A stretch of 32,625 nt of DNA from Flagellimonas marinaquae (GCF_003992675.1 NZ_RZMZ01000003.1:2501-35125); one strand, 5' to 3'. Shown: positions 10,676 to 19,664, counted from the stretch's first letter. Made by a program: numbers and translations. The notes: generated by a model not told the origin, from the sequence alone.

Positions 10676-11976
10676 GTCTTTTGCTTCTTTTTACGGGCAG
10701 CAGGGAAAAGGACATTGTTCAAGATCAAGCGATACCCAGGCGAAGTGGGATGTAATTCCAATTCCGTTTTTGGGTCCCCCACTCTATGTTGATAATCCTC
10801 AGGATCGTGCCCTCCATAAAAGGTGAAGAAACCCTTCCCTTTGATACCATGGATGTATCGGGCCTCTCCGTTGATTTTGTTTTCGCCCAGTACCATTACC
10901 GTAGGTTTAACTTCCTTGCGGGTATAGGCCGTAGTCTGTCCCATAAAACCTTTTACCAAACTCGTATGATTTTGAGTTAACATTGTAGGCACAGGATCCC
11001 ATTTAGCGGAAAACTCCATCAACGAGAAATAATCCGATTCCCGGGGTACGTTGGCACGTTTGTTCGTCATATCGATGGAGGAAAACTCATATCGAATGGG
11101 GTTTCGTTCCAAGGTAAAGTTGGTGAAAGCAAACGTCTTGCTAAAATCCAATTTTGCCTGATAGTTCGCATCCGAGGGGTCTCCGTCGAACATCGGTTCG
11201 CAGATATCCACTCCCTCGGCAGCAAGGGCAATATCAAAACTATCGGTAGCGGAGCACATGGCAAACATGAACCCGCCCCCAATCACATAATTTCTTATTT
11301 TGAGGGCAACGGCCAATTTCTCTTCGGACACCTTGGAATAGCCCAAGCTCTGCGCCAATGCCTCAGCGTTGGCCTTATCCTCAATATACCAGGGAGAAGC
11401 GCGATAGTGGCCGTAAAAGCGGCCGTACTGTCCTGTAAAGTCCTCGTGGTGCAGATGCAACCAATCATACAGTGCCAATTTATCGCCAAGGACTTCCGTA
11501 TCGTAAATGGTGGTGTAGGGAATCTCTGCGTAGGTCAGTACCATGGTAACGGCATCGTCCCATGGTTGGTTCCCCTTTGGGGAATACACAGCGATTTTGG
11601 GCGCCTTTTCCAAGATAACAGCATCTTGATTCTGTGATGGACTACTGATTTCATCCAAAATTTGCTCGGCCTGTGCATCGGACAGTACCTCAAAGGATAC
11701 GCCTCGAATTTGACATTCCTTGCGGATGGCATCCCCGTCCGGCAGCAAAAAAGAGCCGCCGCGGTAATTGAGCAGCCATTGCACCTTTTGCTGTTTGGAC
11801 AATACCCAATAGGTAATTCCGTAAGCTTTTAAATGATTCTTCTGTCCTTCGGCATCCATGGGTACCAAAATCACCGAGGCAAAAGATTGTAAAGAAAGTA
11901 AGAGCAAAACGAAAAGAAGACTTCTCGACTTCGTTCGAGGTGACTGAAGATTTGCTGTTTTAAAAAGGTACGTCAT
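10672..11976 (-). CDS. Exported protein of the Bacteroidota 'asparagine synthetase B' family
   Basis: I recognise this as a family often named asparagine synthetase B in flavobacterial annotations, but the sequence does not support that activity: there is no N-terminal catalytic Cys and no SGGxDS ATP loop. A hydrophobic segment (LLFVLLLLSLQSFA) ends just before VILVPMDAEGQKNHLKAYGI, so it is probably exported. The middle (APKIAVYSPKGNQPWDDAV onward, then HHEDFTGQYG and a GGGFMFAMCSATDSFD segment) looks like a class I glutamine-amidotransferase-like or ThuA-like fold. The end has GFFTFYGGHDPEDYQH. The start is uncertain: 11976 (MTYLF) gives a plausible signal, 11997 is possible; both overlap dnaB. 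A short palindromic repeat lies inside the N-terminal codons. Confidence 0.75.
   Translation of the reverse strand: MTYLFKTANLQSPRTKSRSLLFVLLLLSLQSFASVILVPMDAEGQKNHLKAYGITYWVLSKQQKVQWLLNYRGGSFLLPDGDAIRKECQIRGVSFEVLSDAQAEQILDEISSPSQNQDAVILEKAPKIAVYSPKGNQPWDDAVTMVLTYAEIPYTTIYDTEVLGDKLALYDWLHLHHEDFTGQYGRFYGHYRASPWYIEDKANAEALAQSLGYSKVSEEKLAVALKIRNYVIGGGFMFAMCSATDSFDIALAAEGVDICEPMFDGDPSDANYQAKLDFSKTFAFTNFTLERNPIRYEFSSIDMTNKRANVPRESDYFSLMEFSAKWDPVPTMLTQNHTSLVKGFMGQTTAYTRKEVKPTVMVLGENKINGEARYIHGIKGKGFFTFYGGHDPEDYQHRVGDPKTELELHPTSPGYRLILNNVLFPAARKKKQKT
11924..11939. repeat. Short dispersed-type palindrome inside a gene start
   Basis: CTCGA CTTCGT TCGAG forms a 5-bp stem with a six-base loop and sits in a longer stretch (about 11918-11948) like the short repeats commonly scattered through flavobacterial genomes. 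A related sequence is at about 993-1015. Here it encodes residues SPRTKSRS of the exported protein's N-terminus. Confidence 0.45.
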
Positions 11977-13507
11977 TATCATCTGGGTCATCATCACTGT
12001 TCATTGCGCTGCCAAAAGCATCATCCGCACTCGGATAATTTGGCGTCGCAAAGGGATTTTCTTCATCCGCATTCATCTTCGATTGGAATTCGAATGGGGA
12101 ATCAAAGTCATCCAAGTTATCAAATTTACCCAGAGCACCCACAAATTTTAACCTAATATTTTCTAAACCTCCGTTACGGTGTTTGGCCACAATAAACTCG
12201 GCTTGACCTTGGGTTGGGGTGCGTTCCTCATCGTCCCACTCGTCAATTTTATAGTATTCCGGCCTGTAAATAAAGGATACGATATCCGCATCCTGCTCAA
12301 TGGCTCCCGATTCCCTCAAATCGGAAAGAATGGGTCGTTTACTGCCTCCCCTTGTCTCAACTGCCCTCGATAACTGTGACAGGGCAATCACGGGAACGTT
12401 GAGTTCCTTTGCCAATGCCTTTAAGTTTCTGGAGATGGTGGATATTTCCTGTTCACGGTTCCCTCCTTTTTGGCTTCCACCTGCCGTCATCAACTGCAAG
12501 TAGTCGATAATGATCAACTTGATGCCATGTTGGGATGCCAATCGTCTGGCCTTGGCCCTCAAGTCAAATATGGAAAGTGATGGAGTGTCATCAATGAACA
12601 AAGGTGCCTTTTCCAAGGTCTTAACTTTCACGTTGAGCTGTTCCCATTCATGCTTTTCCAGCTTACCAGTCCGTAATTTTTCGGAGGATAATCCAGTTTC
12701 TGATGAAATCAAACGGGTAATCAACTGCACGGAGGACATCTCCAAGGAGAAAAAGGCAACGGGAATTTCTGAATTCACCGCAATATTCCTAGCCATGGAA
12801 AGGGTCAATGCCGTTTTACCCATACCGGGACGTGCCGCAACAATGATCAAATCGCTTGGCTGCCAACCGGAGGTTAACTTATCCAATTTGTCAAAACCAG
12901 ATGGAATTCCACTCAGTCCTTCCTTGTTGGATATCTCTTCAATTCGTTTTTTGGCCTGAATCACCAAATTTTGAGCGGTCTCTGCAGAACGTTTGAGGTT
13001 TCCTTGGGTAACCTCGTACAATTTCGCTTCCGCATTATCCAGCAGGTCAAAAACATCAGTGGCATCGCTATAAGCCTCCTCTATAATATCGTTTGAAATC
13101 TTGATGAGACTCCTTTGAATATATTTTTGGAGAATGATTCTGGCGTGAAATTCAATATGTGCTGAAGATGCTACTTTTTGGGTAAGTTTTATCAGGTAGA
13201 AATCACCTCCTACAGCTTCCAGCTTGCCATCCTTCTTTAATTGCGCCGAAACGGTTAATAAATCCACCGGTTCGGAAGATTCGAACAATTTGAAGATAGC
13301 TTCGTAGATATACTTGTGGGAATCCTTGTAGAAAACATCTGGATGAAGAATATCGATTACCTCATCCACCCCTTTTTTGTCAATCATCATTGCGCCCAGC
13401 ACAACCTCCTCTAAATCAACTGCTTGAGGTGGTATTTTTCCCTTCTCAAGACTGATAAGGGTGGATTTGTCCACGCGATGTCCAACAATGGGGCTAGGCT
13501 TTTCCAT
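11960..13507 (-). CDS. dnaB: Replicative DNA helicase DnaB
   Basis: Hexameric helicase that unwinds DNA at the replication fork and recruits primase; 515 residues, normal length with a somewhat long acidic tail. The N-terminal domain begins PPQAVDLEEVVLGAMMIDKK (residues 26-45). The RecA-like domain has Walker A RPGMGKTA (about 226-233), Walker B LIIIDYLQLM, and EQDADIVSFIYRPEYY near the C-terminal core. No intein is present in the usual sites. The tail DDAFGSAMNSDDDPDDNDVPF-like region is rich in Asp. Its 3' end overlaps the next gene's start by 17-38 bp. Upstream, 13561-13616 has three sequences resembling DnaA boxes. Confidence 0.98.
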   Translation of the reverse strand: MEKPSPIVGHRVDKSTLISLEKGKIPPQAVDLEEVVLGAMMIDKKGVDEVIDILHPDVFYKDSHKYIYEAIFKLFESSEPVDLLTVSAQLKKDGKLEAVGGDFYLIKLTQKVASSAHIEFHARIILQKYIQRSLIKISNDIIEEAYSDATDVFDLLDNAEAKLYEVTQGNLKRSAETAQNLVIQAKKRIEEISNKEGLSGIPSGFDKLDKLTSGWQPSDLIIVAARPGMGKTALTLSMARNIAVNSEIPVAFFSLEMSSVQLITRLISSETGLSSEKLRTGKLEKHEWEQLNVKVKTLEKAPLFIDDTPSLSIFDLRAKARRLASQHGIKLIIIDYLQLMTAGGSQKGGNREQEISTISRNLKALAKELNVPVIALSQLSRAVETRGGSKRPILSDLRESGAIEQDADIVSFIYRPEYYKIDEWDDEERTPTQGQAEFIVAKHRNGGLENIRLKFVGALGKFDNLDDFDSPFEFQSKMNADEENPFATPNYPSADDAFGSAMNSDDDPDDNDVPF

Positions 13508-13619
13508 GAATGCGAAAGTAGCTAATTAACCTTTAGTTAACTTTAATTTTGATGAATGTGATTTCCACAGGTACTCAACAATTTGAATGTTGATAACTTA
13601 AAATACCTGTTGATAACAT

Positions 13620-13663
13620 AAAAAAAAACGGGGATATTACCTAACAAAAAAGATAAGTCCCCG
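13620..13663 (-). terminator. Probable terminator of accA
   Basis: On the minus strand CGGGGA (13658-13663) pairs with TCCCCG (13629-13634), followed by a run of nine T. The loop of 23 bases is long, so efficiency is uncertain, but the place just after the accA stop fits. Confidence 0.6.
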
Positions 13664-13674
13664 AAAAATAAGAT

Positions 13675-14628
13675 TTATTCGCTGAAAACACCCATGTTGG
13701 CGTATTTATCCATCCGGATTTTTACCAATTCTTTTGGTGATAACTTTTTAAGTTCTTCGTAATGGGAAGAAATTTTGTTCGCAACGGTTTCAAAAGTCTT
13801 TTCTCGGTTCGAATGGGCTCCTCCGAGAGGTTCCTTCACGATTTCATCCACCAACCCTTGTTTCTTCATATCGGTAGCGGTCAATTTTAAGGCTTCTGCG
13901 GCCTGTTCTTTATATTCCCAGCTTCTCCAAAGAATGGATGAACAGGATTCCGGGGAGATTACGGAGTACCAGGTGTTTTCCAACATCAACACCTTGTCCC
14001 CTACTCCAATGCCCAAAGCACCACCAGAGGCTCCTTCGCCAATAATGATAACGATGATGGGTACTTTAAGACGCGTCATTTCCAAGATATTTCGGGCTAT
14101 GGCCTCACCTTGTCCACGTTCTTCCGCCTCTATCCCCGGATAGGCGCCCGGAGTATCCACAAAACATACTACTGGAATTTTAAACTTCTCCGCAGATTTC
14201 ATCAAACGCAATGCTTTCCTATATCCCTCGGGATTCGCCATACCAAAATTTCGGTATTGACGGGTCTTGGTGTTATATCCTTTTTGCTGTCCAATGAACA
14301 TATAGCTCTGGTCGCCGATTTTTCCCAATCCGCCAACCATGGCCTTGTCATCCTTTACATTTCTATCCCCATGAAGTTCCAAAAAGGTATCCCCACAAAT
14401 GGCGTTGATGTAATCCATGGTATAGGGTCTGCTGGGATGCCTTGAAAGCTGAACCCTTTGCCAAGCTGTAAGGTTTTGGTAAATATCCTTTCGGGTCTTT
14501 TCGAGTTTTTTCTCGATTTGCGAGCAGGTCTCGGTAACGTCAACATCACTTTCTTCCCCTATCACCATACATTTTTGAAGTTGCTCTTCAAGTTCTTTGA
14601 TGGGGAGTTCAAATTCTAGATATTCCAT
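13675..14628 (-). CDS. accA: Acetyl-CoA carboxylase carboxyltransferase, alpha subunit
   Basis: Half of the carboxyltransferase that moves carboxyl from biotin to acetyl-CoA, the first step of fatty acid synthesis; 317 residues, normal length. The start [17 protein letters not shown] and the helical segment to residue 60 are typical. The crotonase-like core shows [40 protein letters not shown] (about 161-180) and [20 protein letters not shown] (about 196-215), whose glycines form the oxyanion site. The partner accD and the biotin subunits are not in this window. It is a single gene between dnaB and the tgt-lptF/G pair, with its own -7 element and terminator. Confidence 0.97.
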   Translation of the reverse strand: MEYLEFELPIKELEEQLQKCMVIGEESDVDVTETCSQIEKKLEKTRKDIYQNLTAWQRVQLSRHPSRPYTMDYINAICGDTFLELHGDRNVKDDKAMVGGLGKIGDQSYMFIGQQKGYNTKTRQYRNFGMANPEGYRKALRLMKSAEKFKIPVVCFVDTPGAYPGIEAEERGQGEAIARNILEMTRLKVPIIVIIIGEGASGGALGIGVGDKVLMLENTWYSVISPESCSSILWRSWEYKEQAAEALKLTATDMKKQGLVDEIVKEPLGGAHSNREKTFETVANKISSHYEELKKLSPKELVKIRMDKYANMGVFSE

Positions 14629-14663
14629 GGGAAGTCTTTTATTTTCATGAAAAACAATGGGGA

Positions 14664-14671
14664 CAAATATA
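14664..14671 (-). promoter_or_regulatory. Probable -7 promoter element of accA
   Basis: The minus strand reads TATATTTG, a match to TAnnTTTG, 35 bp before the accA ATG. No TTG is found at 19 bp upstream. Confidence 0.45.
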
Positions 14672-14741
14672 TAACATTATGGCATACTCACATGAAATAT
14701 ACAAGTCTTTTAACGTCAACAATATACAGTATTTGGACGGA

Positions 14742-15824
14742 TTAGCGCTTGGCCTTCATGAGCATGTAAACAGCAAAAACGCCAAAAAGAAGGTTGGGTA
14801 TTACCACAGCCAAAAGGGGTGAAAAACCGGATTGCTCTGCCAATGTCCCGAAAACCTTGTCAAAAAAGATGTAGACAAAGGCCACACCGATTCCAAAAGC
14901 CAGATTGAGTCCCATGCCGCCCCTTCGCTTCATGGAAGATACGGCGACTGCAATTACAGTAAGAATAAAAGCCGCGATAGGAAGTGCCCACCGTTTGTAC
15001 TTCACCAGCACGTAAGCATTAATATTGGATGCGCCCTTTCTTCGCTGGTCTTCTATAAAGTCGTTGAGCTCAAAAAGGTTCTTGGTCTCCGCCACGTAGG
15101 ACACTGGGGTAAGGTCATCAATCTGAAATGAGAAGACCGTATCCAGTCTTCTTTTGGCTTCAATATATTCGGTTTCGTTGCGCAAGGTGCGTTTTTCGTA
15201 ATTGGTCAAACGGTAAAGACTATCATCTTTTACCCACCGGATATTACTGGCAGAAATCTTATAGTCCAGTTTACCAATGGAATCGAAGTGCTCGTAGGTG
15301 AAATTGTATCCTATTTGCCGGTTAGGATCAAAACTGCTCACGTAAATGTAATCCCGTTCGTTCAATTGATTGAATATATTCTCCGTGACACGGTCGCGTT
15401 TCCCTTTTTTAAAGTATTTATATTCAAATTCATTAAATCCAATACTGGCATGTGGCACAATGAACATGCCCATCAAAAAAATGAGGATGGCCACCAAAGT
15501 GGCTCCCACAAAATAGGGCCTCAAAAACCGCCAGAAGGAGACACCGCTGCTCAAAATGGCTACGATTTCCGTGTTACTGGCCAATTTGGAGGTAAAAAAT
15601 ATAATCGATAGAAACAAAAAGATGGGCAACAATAAGTTCCCAATTACCAAGGTAAAATTGCCGTAAAATACGATGACCTCGGCCAAGGGAGCTTCGTTAT
15701 CAATGATTTTCCCGATTTTCTCCGCTAGGTTGGCCATGATCCCAATGGGAACGAACAACAGCAGCATCCCGATAAAGGTAATGAGGTAGCGTTTGAGGAT
15801 ATATCTATCGAGTATGGTAAGCAT
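14742..15824 (-). CDS. LptF/LptG family permease (lipopolysaccharide export)
   Basis: Inner-membrane subunit of the LptB2FG transporter that extracts lipopolysaccharide from the inner membrane and passes it to LptC/LptA. At 360 residues it has the family layout: MLTILDRYILKRYLITFIGM (interface helix and TM1), TM2-TM3 to about residue 125, a periplasmic beta-jellyroll domain (about 130-260), and three C-terminal TM helices (WALPIAAFILTVIAVAVSSM onward). The motif LASNTEIVAILSSGVSFWRF (residues 81-100) is the coupling helix facing the ATPase. Whether it is F or G cannot be decided here. Its ATG overlaps the tgt stop by one base (TAATG), so the two are translationally coupled. Confidence 0.92.
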   Translation of the reverse strand: MLTILDRYILKRYLITFIGMLLLFVPIGIMANLAEKIGKIIDNEAPLAEVIVFYGNFTLVIGNLLLPIFLFLSIIFFTSKLASNTEIVAILSSGVSFWRFLRPYFVGATLVAILIFLMGMFIVPHASIGFNEFEYKYFKKGKRDRVTENIFNQLNERDYIYVSSFDPNRQIGYNFTYEHFDSIGKLDYKISASNIRWVKDDSLYRLTNYEKRTLRNETEYIEAKRRLDTVFSFQIDDLTPVSYVAETKNLFELNDFIEDQRRKGASNINAYVLVKYKRWALPIAAFILTVIAVAVSSMKRRGGMGLNLAFGIGVAFVYIFFDKVFGTLAEQSGFSPLLAVVIPNLLFGVFAVYMLMKAKR

Positions 15825-16954
15825 TACAGTCGTTTATCCATTTGGTTTACCATCATGGTCTTCCACTCCAAAAAATCTCCGGCTAAAATACGTTCTCTTG
15901 CCGTACGGACCAACCACAAATAAAATCCGAGGTTATGAATCGTGGCAATTTGCTTGCCCAAGTATTCGTTGGCAGCGAACAAATGGCGCAGATATGCCTT
16001 GGAATATTCTGTATCCACAAAGGTGATGCCCATTTCATCGATAGGGGAAAAATCGTTCTCCCACTTTTTATTTTTGATATTGATAGTACCATGAGCGGTG
16101 AACAACATGCCGTTCCGTGCATTTCTGGTAGGCATCACGCAATCGAACATATCCACACCAAGGGCGATGTTCTCCAAAATATTGATGGGTGTTCCGACCC
16201 CCATTAAATATCTTGGTTTGTCTTCGGGAAGAATATCGCAAACAATTTCGGCCATTTCGTACATCTCCTCGGCAGGTTCTCCTGTAGAAAGTCCGCCAAT
16301 AGCGTTACCTTCTGCTTCTACGGAAGCAATGTATTCAGCCGATTGCTTTCTCAAATCCTTATAGGTAGACCCTTGAACAATCGGAAAAAAACTTTGGGAG
16401 TAACCGTACTTAAATGGAAGGGTTTCCAAATGATTGATACATCTGTCCAGCCATCTATGGGTTAAATGCATAGACCGTTTTGCATATTGGTAATCGCAAG
16501 GGTACGGGGTACACTCATCAAAAGCCATAATGATATCCGCACCTATGGTGCGCTGGATTTCCATAACATTTTCAGGGGTAAATACATGCAGGGAGCCATC
16601 GATATGGGATTTAAACTTAACGCCCTCCTCCTTGATCTTTCTGTTATCGGAAAGGGAATATACCTGATATCCCCCACTATCGGTTAAAATAGGACGATCC
16701 CACCCCATAAATTTATGGAGTCCGCCCGCCTCTTCCAGGATTCCTGTGCCCGGTCTTAGGTATAAATGGTAGGTGTTTCCTAAAATAATATCAGGATTTA
16801 TTTCCTCCTTTAACTCCCGCTGATGCACCCCTTTTACGGAGGCAACGGTACCCACAGGCATAAAGATCGGGGTTTGTATGATACCATTGTCGGTATGCAA
16901 TTCCCCCGCCCGTGCCTTGGTTTTACTGTCCTTTTGTGCTAAGGTAAATTCCAA
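15824..16954 (-). CDS. tgt: Queuine/preQ1 tRNA-ribosyltransferase lacking the zinc cysteines
   Basis: Exchanges G34 for preQ1 in GUN-anticodon tRNAs, a step of queuosine synthesis; 376 residues, normal length. Catalytic residues are present: D92 in ILTDSGGYQVYSLS and the nucleophile D271 in FDCVMPTRNARNG. The zinc site that normally reads CxCxxC before the YxRAYLRHL helix is replaced by DEMGITFVDTEYSKAYLRHL (residues 306-325); only the histidine of ATIHNLGFY (H340) remains. I believe other flavobacterial Tgt sequences share this loss. It is the first gene of a tgt-lptF/G pair and divergent from the transketolase genes. Confidence 0.96.
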   Translation of the reverse strand: MEFTLAQKDSKTKARAGELHTDNGIIQTPIFMPVGTVASVKGVHQRELKEEINPDIILGNTYHLYLRPGTGILEEAGGLHKFMGWDRPILTDSGGYQVYSLSDNRKIKEEGVKFKSHIDGSLHVFTPENVMEIQRTIGADIIMAFDECTPYPCDYQYAKRSMHLTHRWLDRCINHLETLPFKYGYSQSFFPIVQGSTYKDLRKQSAEYIASVEAEGNAIGGLSTGEPAEEMYEMAEIVCDILPEDKPRYLMGVGTPINILENIALGVDMFDCVMPTRNARNGMLFTAHGTINIKNKKWENDFSPIDEMGITFVDTEYSKAYLRHLFAANEYLGKQIATIHNLGFYLWLVRTARERILAGDFLEWKTMMVNQMDKRL

Positions 16955-16972
16955 TTGTTCGTTTTAGAACCG

Positions 16973-16980
16973 CAAATATA
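16973..16980 (-). promoter_or_regulatory. -7 promoter element of tgt
   Basis: The minus strand reads TATATTTG 18 bp before the tgt ATG. The nearest TTG upstream is at a 16-bp spacing, shorter than usual, so only the -7 box is claimed. Confidence 0.5.
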
Positions 16981-17059
16981 ACCAACTCAGTTTGCCCAAT
17001 CCTTAACAAAAAAATAAAGTTTCTGGGCGCGAGCGAATTAACAAATGTATTTTAAACAC

Positions 17060-17090
17060 TTGTTTTCCACGAATAATGCGATTACATTTG
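17060..17090 (+). promoter_or_regulatory. Promoter of the transketolase genes
   Basis: TTG (17060-17062), 20 bp and TACATTTG (17083-17090); the ATG follows 20 bp later. The spacer is one base longer than in the other good promoters of the window. Confidence 0.6.
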
Positions 17091-17110
17091 ATATCTAAAT
17101 TAGAAACACG

Positions 17111-17956
17111 ATGCCGAACACGCAAGAATTACAGGACCTGGTTGTACAGGTAAGAAGGGACATTCTACGAATGGTCCATAACGTAAATTCGGGGCACCCA
17201 GGAGGTTCTTTGGGCTGCACTGAATTCTTTGTAGCACTCTACAACGAAATCATGGAGTTAAAGGATGGGTTTGATATGGATGGAATCGGGGAAGATGTGT
17301 TTTTCCTATCCAACGGACATATATCGCCCGTTTTTTACAGTGTATTGGCCAGAAGAGGCTATTTTCCGCTGGATGAACTCAACACCTTCAGGCTCATCGA
17401 TTCTAGATTGCAAGGCCACCCTACCACTCACGAAGGATTGCCCGGTGTTCGTGTGGCGTCCGGTTCATTGGGTCAGGGCATGTCCGTAGCCATAGGTGCC
17501 GCTTTGGCCAAAAAGCTGAATGGCGACGACCATTTGGTGTTCAGCCTGCACGGTGACGGCGAGCTACAGGAAGGCCAAAACTGGGAAGCCATTATGTATG
17601 CCGCTGGTAATAAAGTAGACAATCTTATCGCCACAGTGGATAGAAACGGGCAACAAATTGATGGTAGTACGGAGGATGTTCTGCCCTTGGGCAATGTAGC
17701 CGAAAAGTTCCGGGTCTTCGGTTGGGATGTTTTGGAAATAGAAAACGGAAACGATTTGGAACAAGTCATTGCAGGCCTAAAAGAAGCCAAAAACAGAACA
17801 GGGAAAGGAAAACCGGTTTGTATTGTAATGACTACAGAAATGGGCAACGGTGTGGATTTTATGATGGGCACCCACGCTTGGCACGGTAAAGCGCCGAACG
17901 ATGAACAGCTGGCCACGGCATTGGAACAAAATCCTGAAACCCTAGGCGATTACTAA
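17111..17956 (+). CDS. Transketolase, N-terminal subunit
   Basis: Thiamine-diphosphate-binding half of a split transketolase; 281 residues, normal for the N subunit. It acts in the non-oxidative pentose phosphate pathway, moving two-carbon units between sugar phosphates. Visible are NVNSGHPGGSLGCTEFFVAL (residues 24-43), SLGQGMSVAIGAALAKKLNG (about 118-137), and the ThDP and Mg motif HGDGELQEGQNWEAIMYAAG (about 145-164), followed by DRNGQQIDG. The C subunit follows after 17 bp and must pair with it. Split forms like this are usual in Bacteroidota. Confidence 0.95.
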   Translation: MPNTQELQDLVVQVRRDILRMVHNVNSGHPGGSLGCTEFFVALYNEIMELKDGFDMDGIGEDVFFLSNGHISPVFYSVLARRGYFPLDELNTFRLIDSRLQGHPTTHEGLPGVRVASGSLGQGMSVAIGAALAKKLNGDDHLVFSLHGDGELQEGQNWEAIMYAAGNKVDNLIATVDRNGQQIDGSTEDVLPLGNVAEKFRVFGWDVLEIENGNDLEQVIAGLKEAKNRTGKGKPVCIVMTTEMGNGVDFMMGTHAWHGKAPNDEQLATALEQNPETLGDY

Positions 17957-17973
17957 TCATAGAAAAAAAGACA

Positions 17974-18927
17974 ATGACTAAATATACAGATCAAGGAAAA
18001 CAAGATACCCGAAGCGGATTTGGCGCGGGAATGACAGAACTGGGGAGAACCAATCCCAATGTGGTGGCACTTTGTGCCGATTTGGTGGGTTCCCTCAAAA
18101 TAGAAACTTTTATCGAAGAAAATCCTGAGCGCTTCTTTCAAGTGGGCATTGCAGAGGCAAACATGATGGGCATCGCCGCCGGCTTGACCATTGGAGGGAA
18201 GATTCCGTTTGCGTCCACCTTTGCCAATTTTGCAACAGGGCGCGTTTACGATCAAATCCGTCAATCCATCGCCTATTCCGATAAGAACGTAAAAATTTGT
18301 GCATCGCACTCCGGTTTGACTTTAGGTGAGGATGGCGCGACCCATCAAATCTTGGAAGATATCGGTTTGATGAAAATGTTGCCTGGGATGACCGTAATCA
18401 ACCCGTGTGATTTTAACCAGACCAAGGCGGCCACCATTGCCATTGCAGAGCATCATGGGCCGGTCTATCTTCGGTTTGGGCGACCCAAAGTGGCCAATTT
18501 TACTCCCGTGGACCAAAAATTTGAGATAGGTAAAGCGCTCATGCTGAACGAAGGAACCGATGTGACCATTATTGCTACGGGACATTTGGTCTGGGAAGCT
18601 TTGCTTGCGGCCGAAAGTTTGGAAAACCAAGGCATTTCTGCAGAGGTGATCAATATACATACCATAAAACCACTGGATGACAAGGCCATTTTGGATTCCG
18701 TTAAAAAAACAGGTTGTGTGGTGACTGCCGAAGAGCACAATTATTTGGGTGGACTTGGAGAAAGTGTGGCCCGTGTGTTGGCAACGCACCATCCTACGCC
18801 TCAAGAGTTTGTGGCAACACAGGATACTTTTGGTGAAAGTGGAACACCGGAACAACTGATGGAGAAGTACGGTTTGAACAATAAAGCCATAGAAACGGCC
18901 GTTTTAAAGGTGTTGAAACGTAAGTAG
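17974..18927 (+). CDS. Transketolase, C-terminal subunit
   Basis: Partner of the preceding gene; 317 residues containing the pyrimidine-binding domain and the C-terminal transketolase domain. It has the activating glutamate region FQVGIAEANMMGIAAGLTIG (about residues 51-70), FANFATGRVYDQIRQSIAYS (about 81-100), SHSGLTLGEDGATHQILEDI, and a C-terminal EVINIHTIKPLDDKAIL. The two proteins together equal a full-length enzyme. The pair could also be confused with DXP synthase-like proteins, but the split architecture and the GLTLGEDGATHQ motif favour transketolase. Confidence 0.94.
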   Translation: MTKYTDQGKQDTRSGFGAGMTELGRTNPNVVALCADLVGSLKIETFIEENPERFFQVGIAEANMMGIAAGLTIGGKIPFASTFANFATGRVYDQIRQSIAYSDKNVKICASHSGLTLGEDGATHQILEDIGLMKMLPGMTVINPCDFNQTKAATIAIAEHHGPVYLRFGRPKVANFTPVDQKFEIGKALMLNEGTDVTIIATGHLVWEALLAAESLENQGISAEVINIHTIKPLDDKAILDSVKKTGCVVTAEEHNYLGGLGESVARVLATHHPTPQEFVATQDTFGESGTPEQLMEKYGLNNKAIETAVLKVLKRK

Positions 18928-18963
18928 TTTCAACTATCCTGGGGGGATATTCAACTTCTAAAA

Positions 18964-19590
18964 ATGAACACACTTATGAAAAAAACGTTTCTAGTAGTAG
19001 CATTTGCACTTATGGGCTCTGCCGTAATGGCTCAAAGTGGCTCCGGATTTGGAATCAAGGCTGGACTTTCCTACAACAAAAATGGGGATTTGATCGGTTC
19101 TGTCGGCGATGGCGGTCAGGATATAATTGAGGGCGCCGAAGGCAAAACGGGATATAATTTTGGTTTTTGGGGAAAATTGGATTTTCCAAAAATTTACCTC
19201 AGACCCGAATTGGTGTATTCCAAAACCAAGAGTTCCTATGATATTCCAGATGGTGGCTCCCAAGATTACGATGTGTCCAAATTGGACCTACCTGTGTTGT
19301 TGGGCTATAAATTGATTGGCCCCCTACATATTTTTGCAGGACCCGCTTTTCAATATACCTTGAACAACGATTTGGGCGATTTGCAGGTAGAAGACGTGGA
19401 AAACGACTTTACCGTAGGCCTCAACGTGGGTGTTGGGGTGAACATTGGAAGATTGGGTCTTGACGTTCGATATGAAAGAGGATTCTCTGAAAACGAAGCC
19501 CGTTTTATTGGAAACAATATCACCGATGTTTCCGGTAGGGTGGATACAAGACCATCACAAATTATTTTTTCAGCATTGCTTAAACTTTAA
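18964..19590 (+). CDS. Small outer-membrane beta-barrel (porin family) protein
   Basis: A 208-residue exported protein with a signal peptide (KKTFLVVAFALMGSAVMAQ) and alternating beta-strand sequence such as FGIKAGLSYNK, YLRPELVYSKTKS, LLGYKLIGPLHIFAGPAFQY and GLDVRYERGFSENEARF, ending in IIFSALLKL as expected for an eight-stranded barrel with a C-terminal hydrophobic strand. Such proteins are commonly called porin family or outer membrane beta-barrel (PF13568-like). The ATG at 18976 (MKKTF) is an equally likely start. It lies 36 bp after the transketolase and could be transcribed with it, ending at the hairpin at 19606. Confidence 0.88.
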   Translation: MNTLMKKTFLVVAFALMGSAVMAQSGSGFGIKAGLSYNKNGDLIGSVGDGGQDIIEGAEGKTGYNFGFWGKLDFPKIYLRPELVYSKTKSSYDIPDGGSQDYDVSKLDLPVLLGYKLIGPLHIFAGPAFQYTLNNDLGDLQVEDVENDFTVGLNVGVGVNIGRLGLDVRYERGFSENEARFIGNNITDVSGRVDTRPSQIIFSALLKL

Positions 19591-19605
19591 GCATTGTTCA
19601 CTGTC

Positions 19606-19642
19606 AAAAAAAATCCCCGTTGAGAACAACGGGGATTTTTTT
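19606..19642. terminator. Bidirectional rho-independent terminator
   Basis: An 11-bp perfect stem (AATCCCCGTTG 19612-19622 with CAACGGGGATT 19627-19637), loop AGAA, with A and T runs on both sides. It separates the convergent porin-family and FKBP-type lipoprotein genes and can serve both. Confidence 0.92.
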
Positions 19643-19664
19643 ATTTTATCTGTTTTCGTTCTGA

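Noticed and set aside
17111..18927. Split transketolase as a frameshifted single gene
   Set aside because: Two-subunit transketolases with their own starts are normal in Bacteroidota, and the gap of 17 bp has a separate start.
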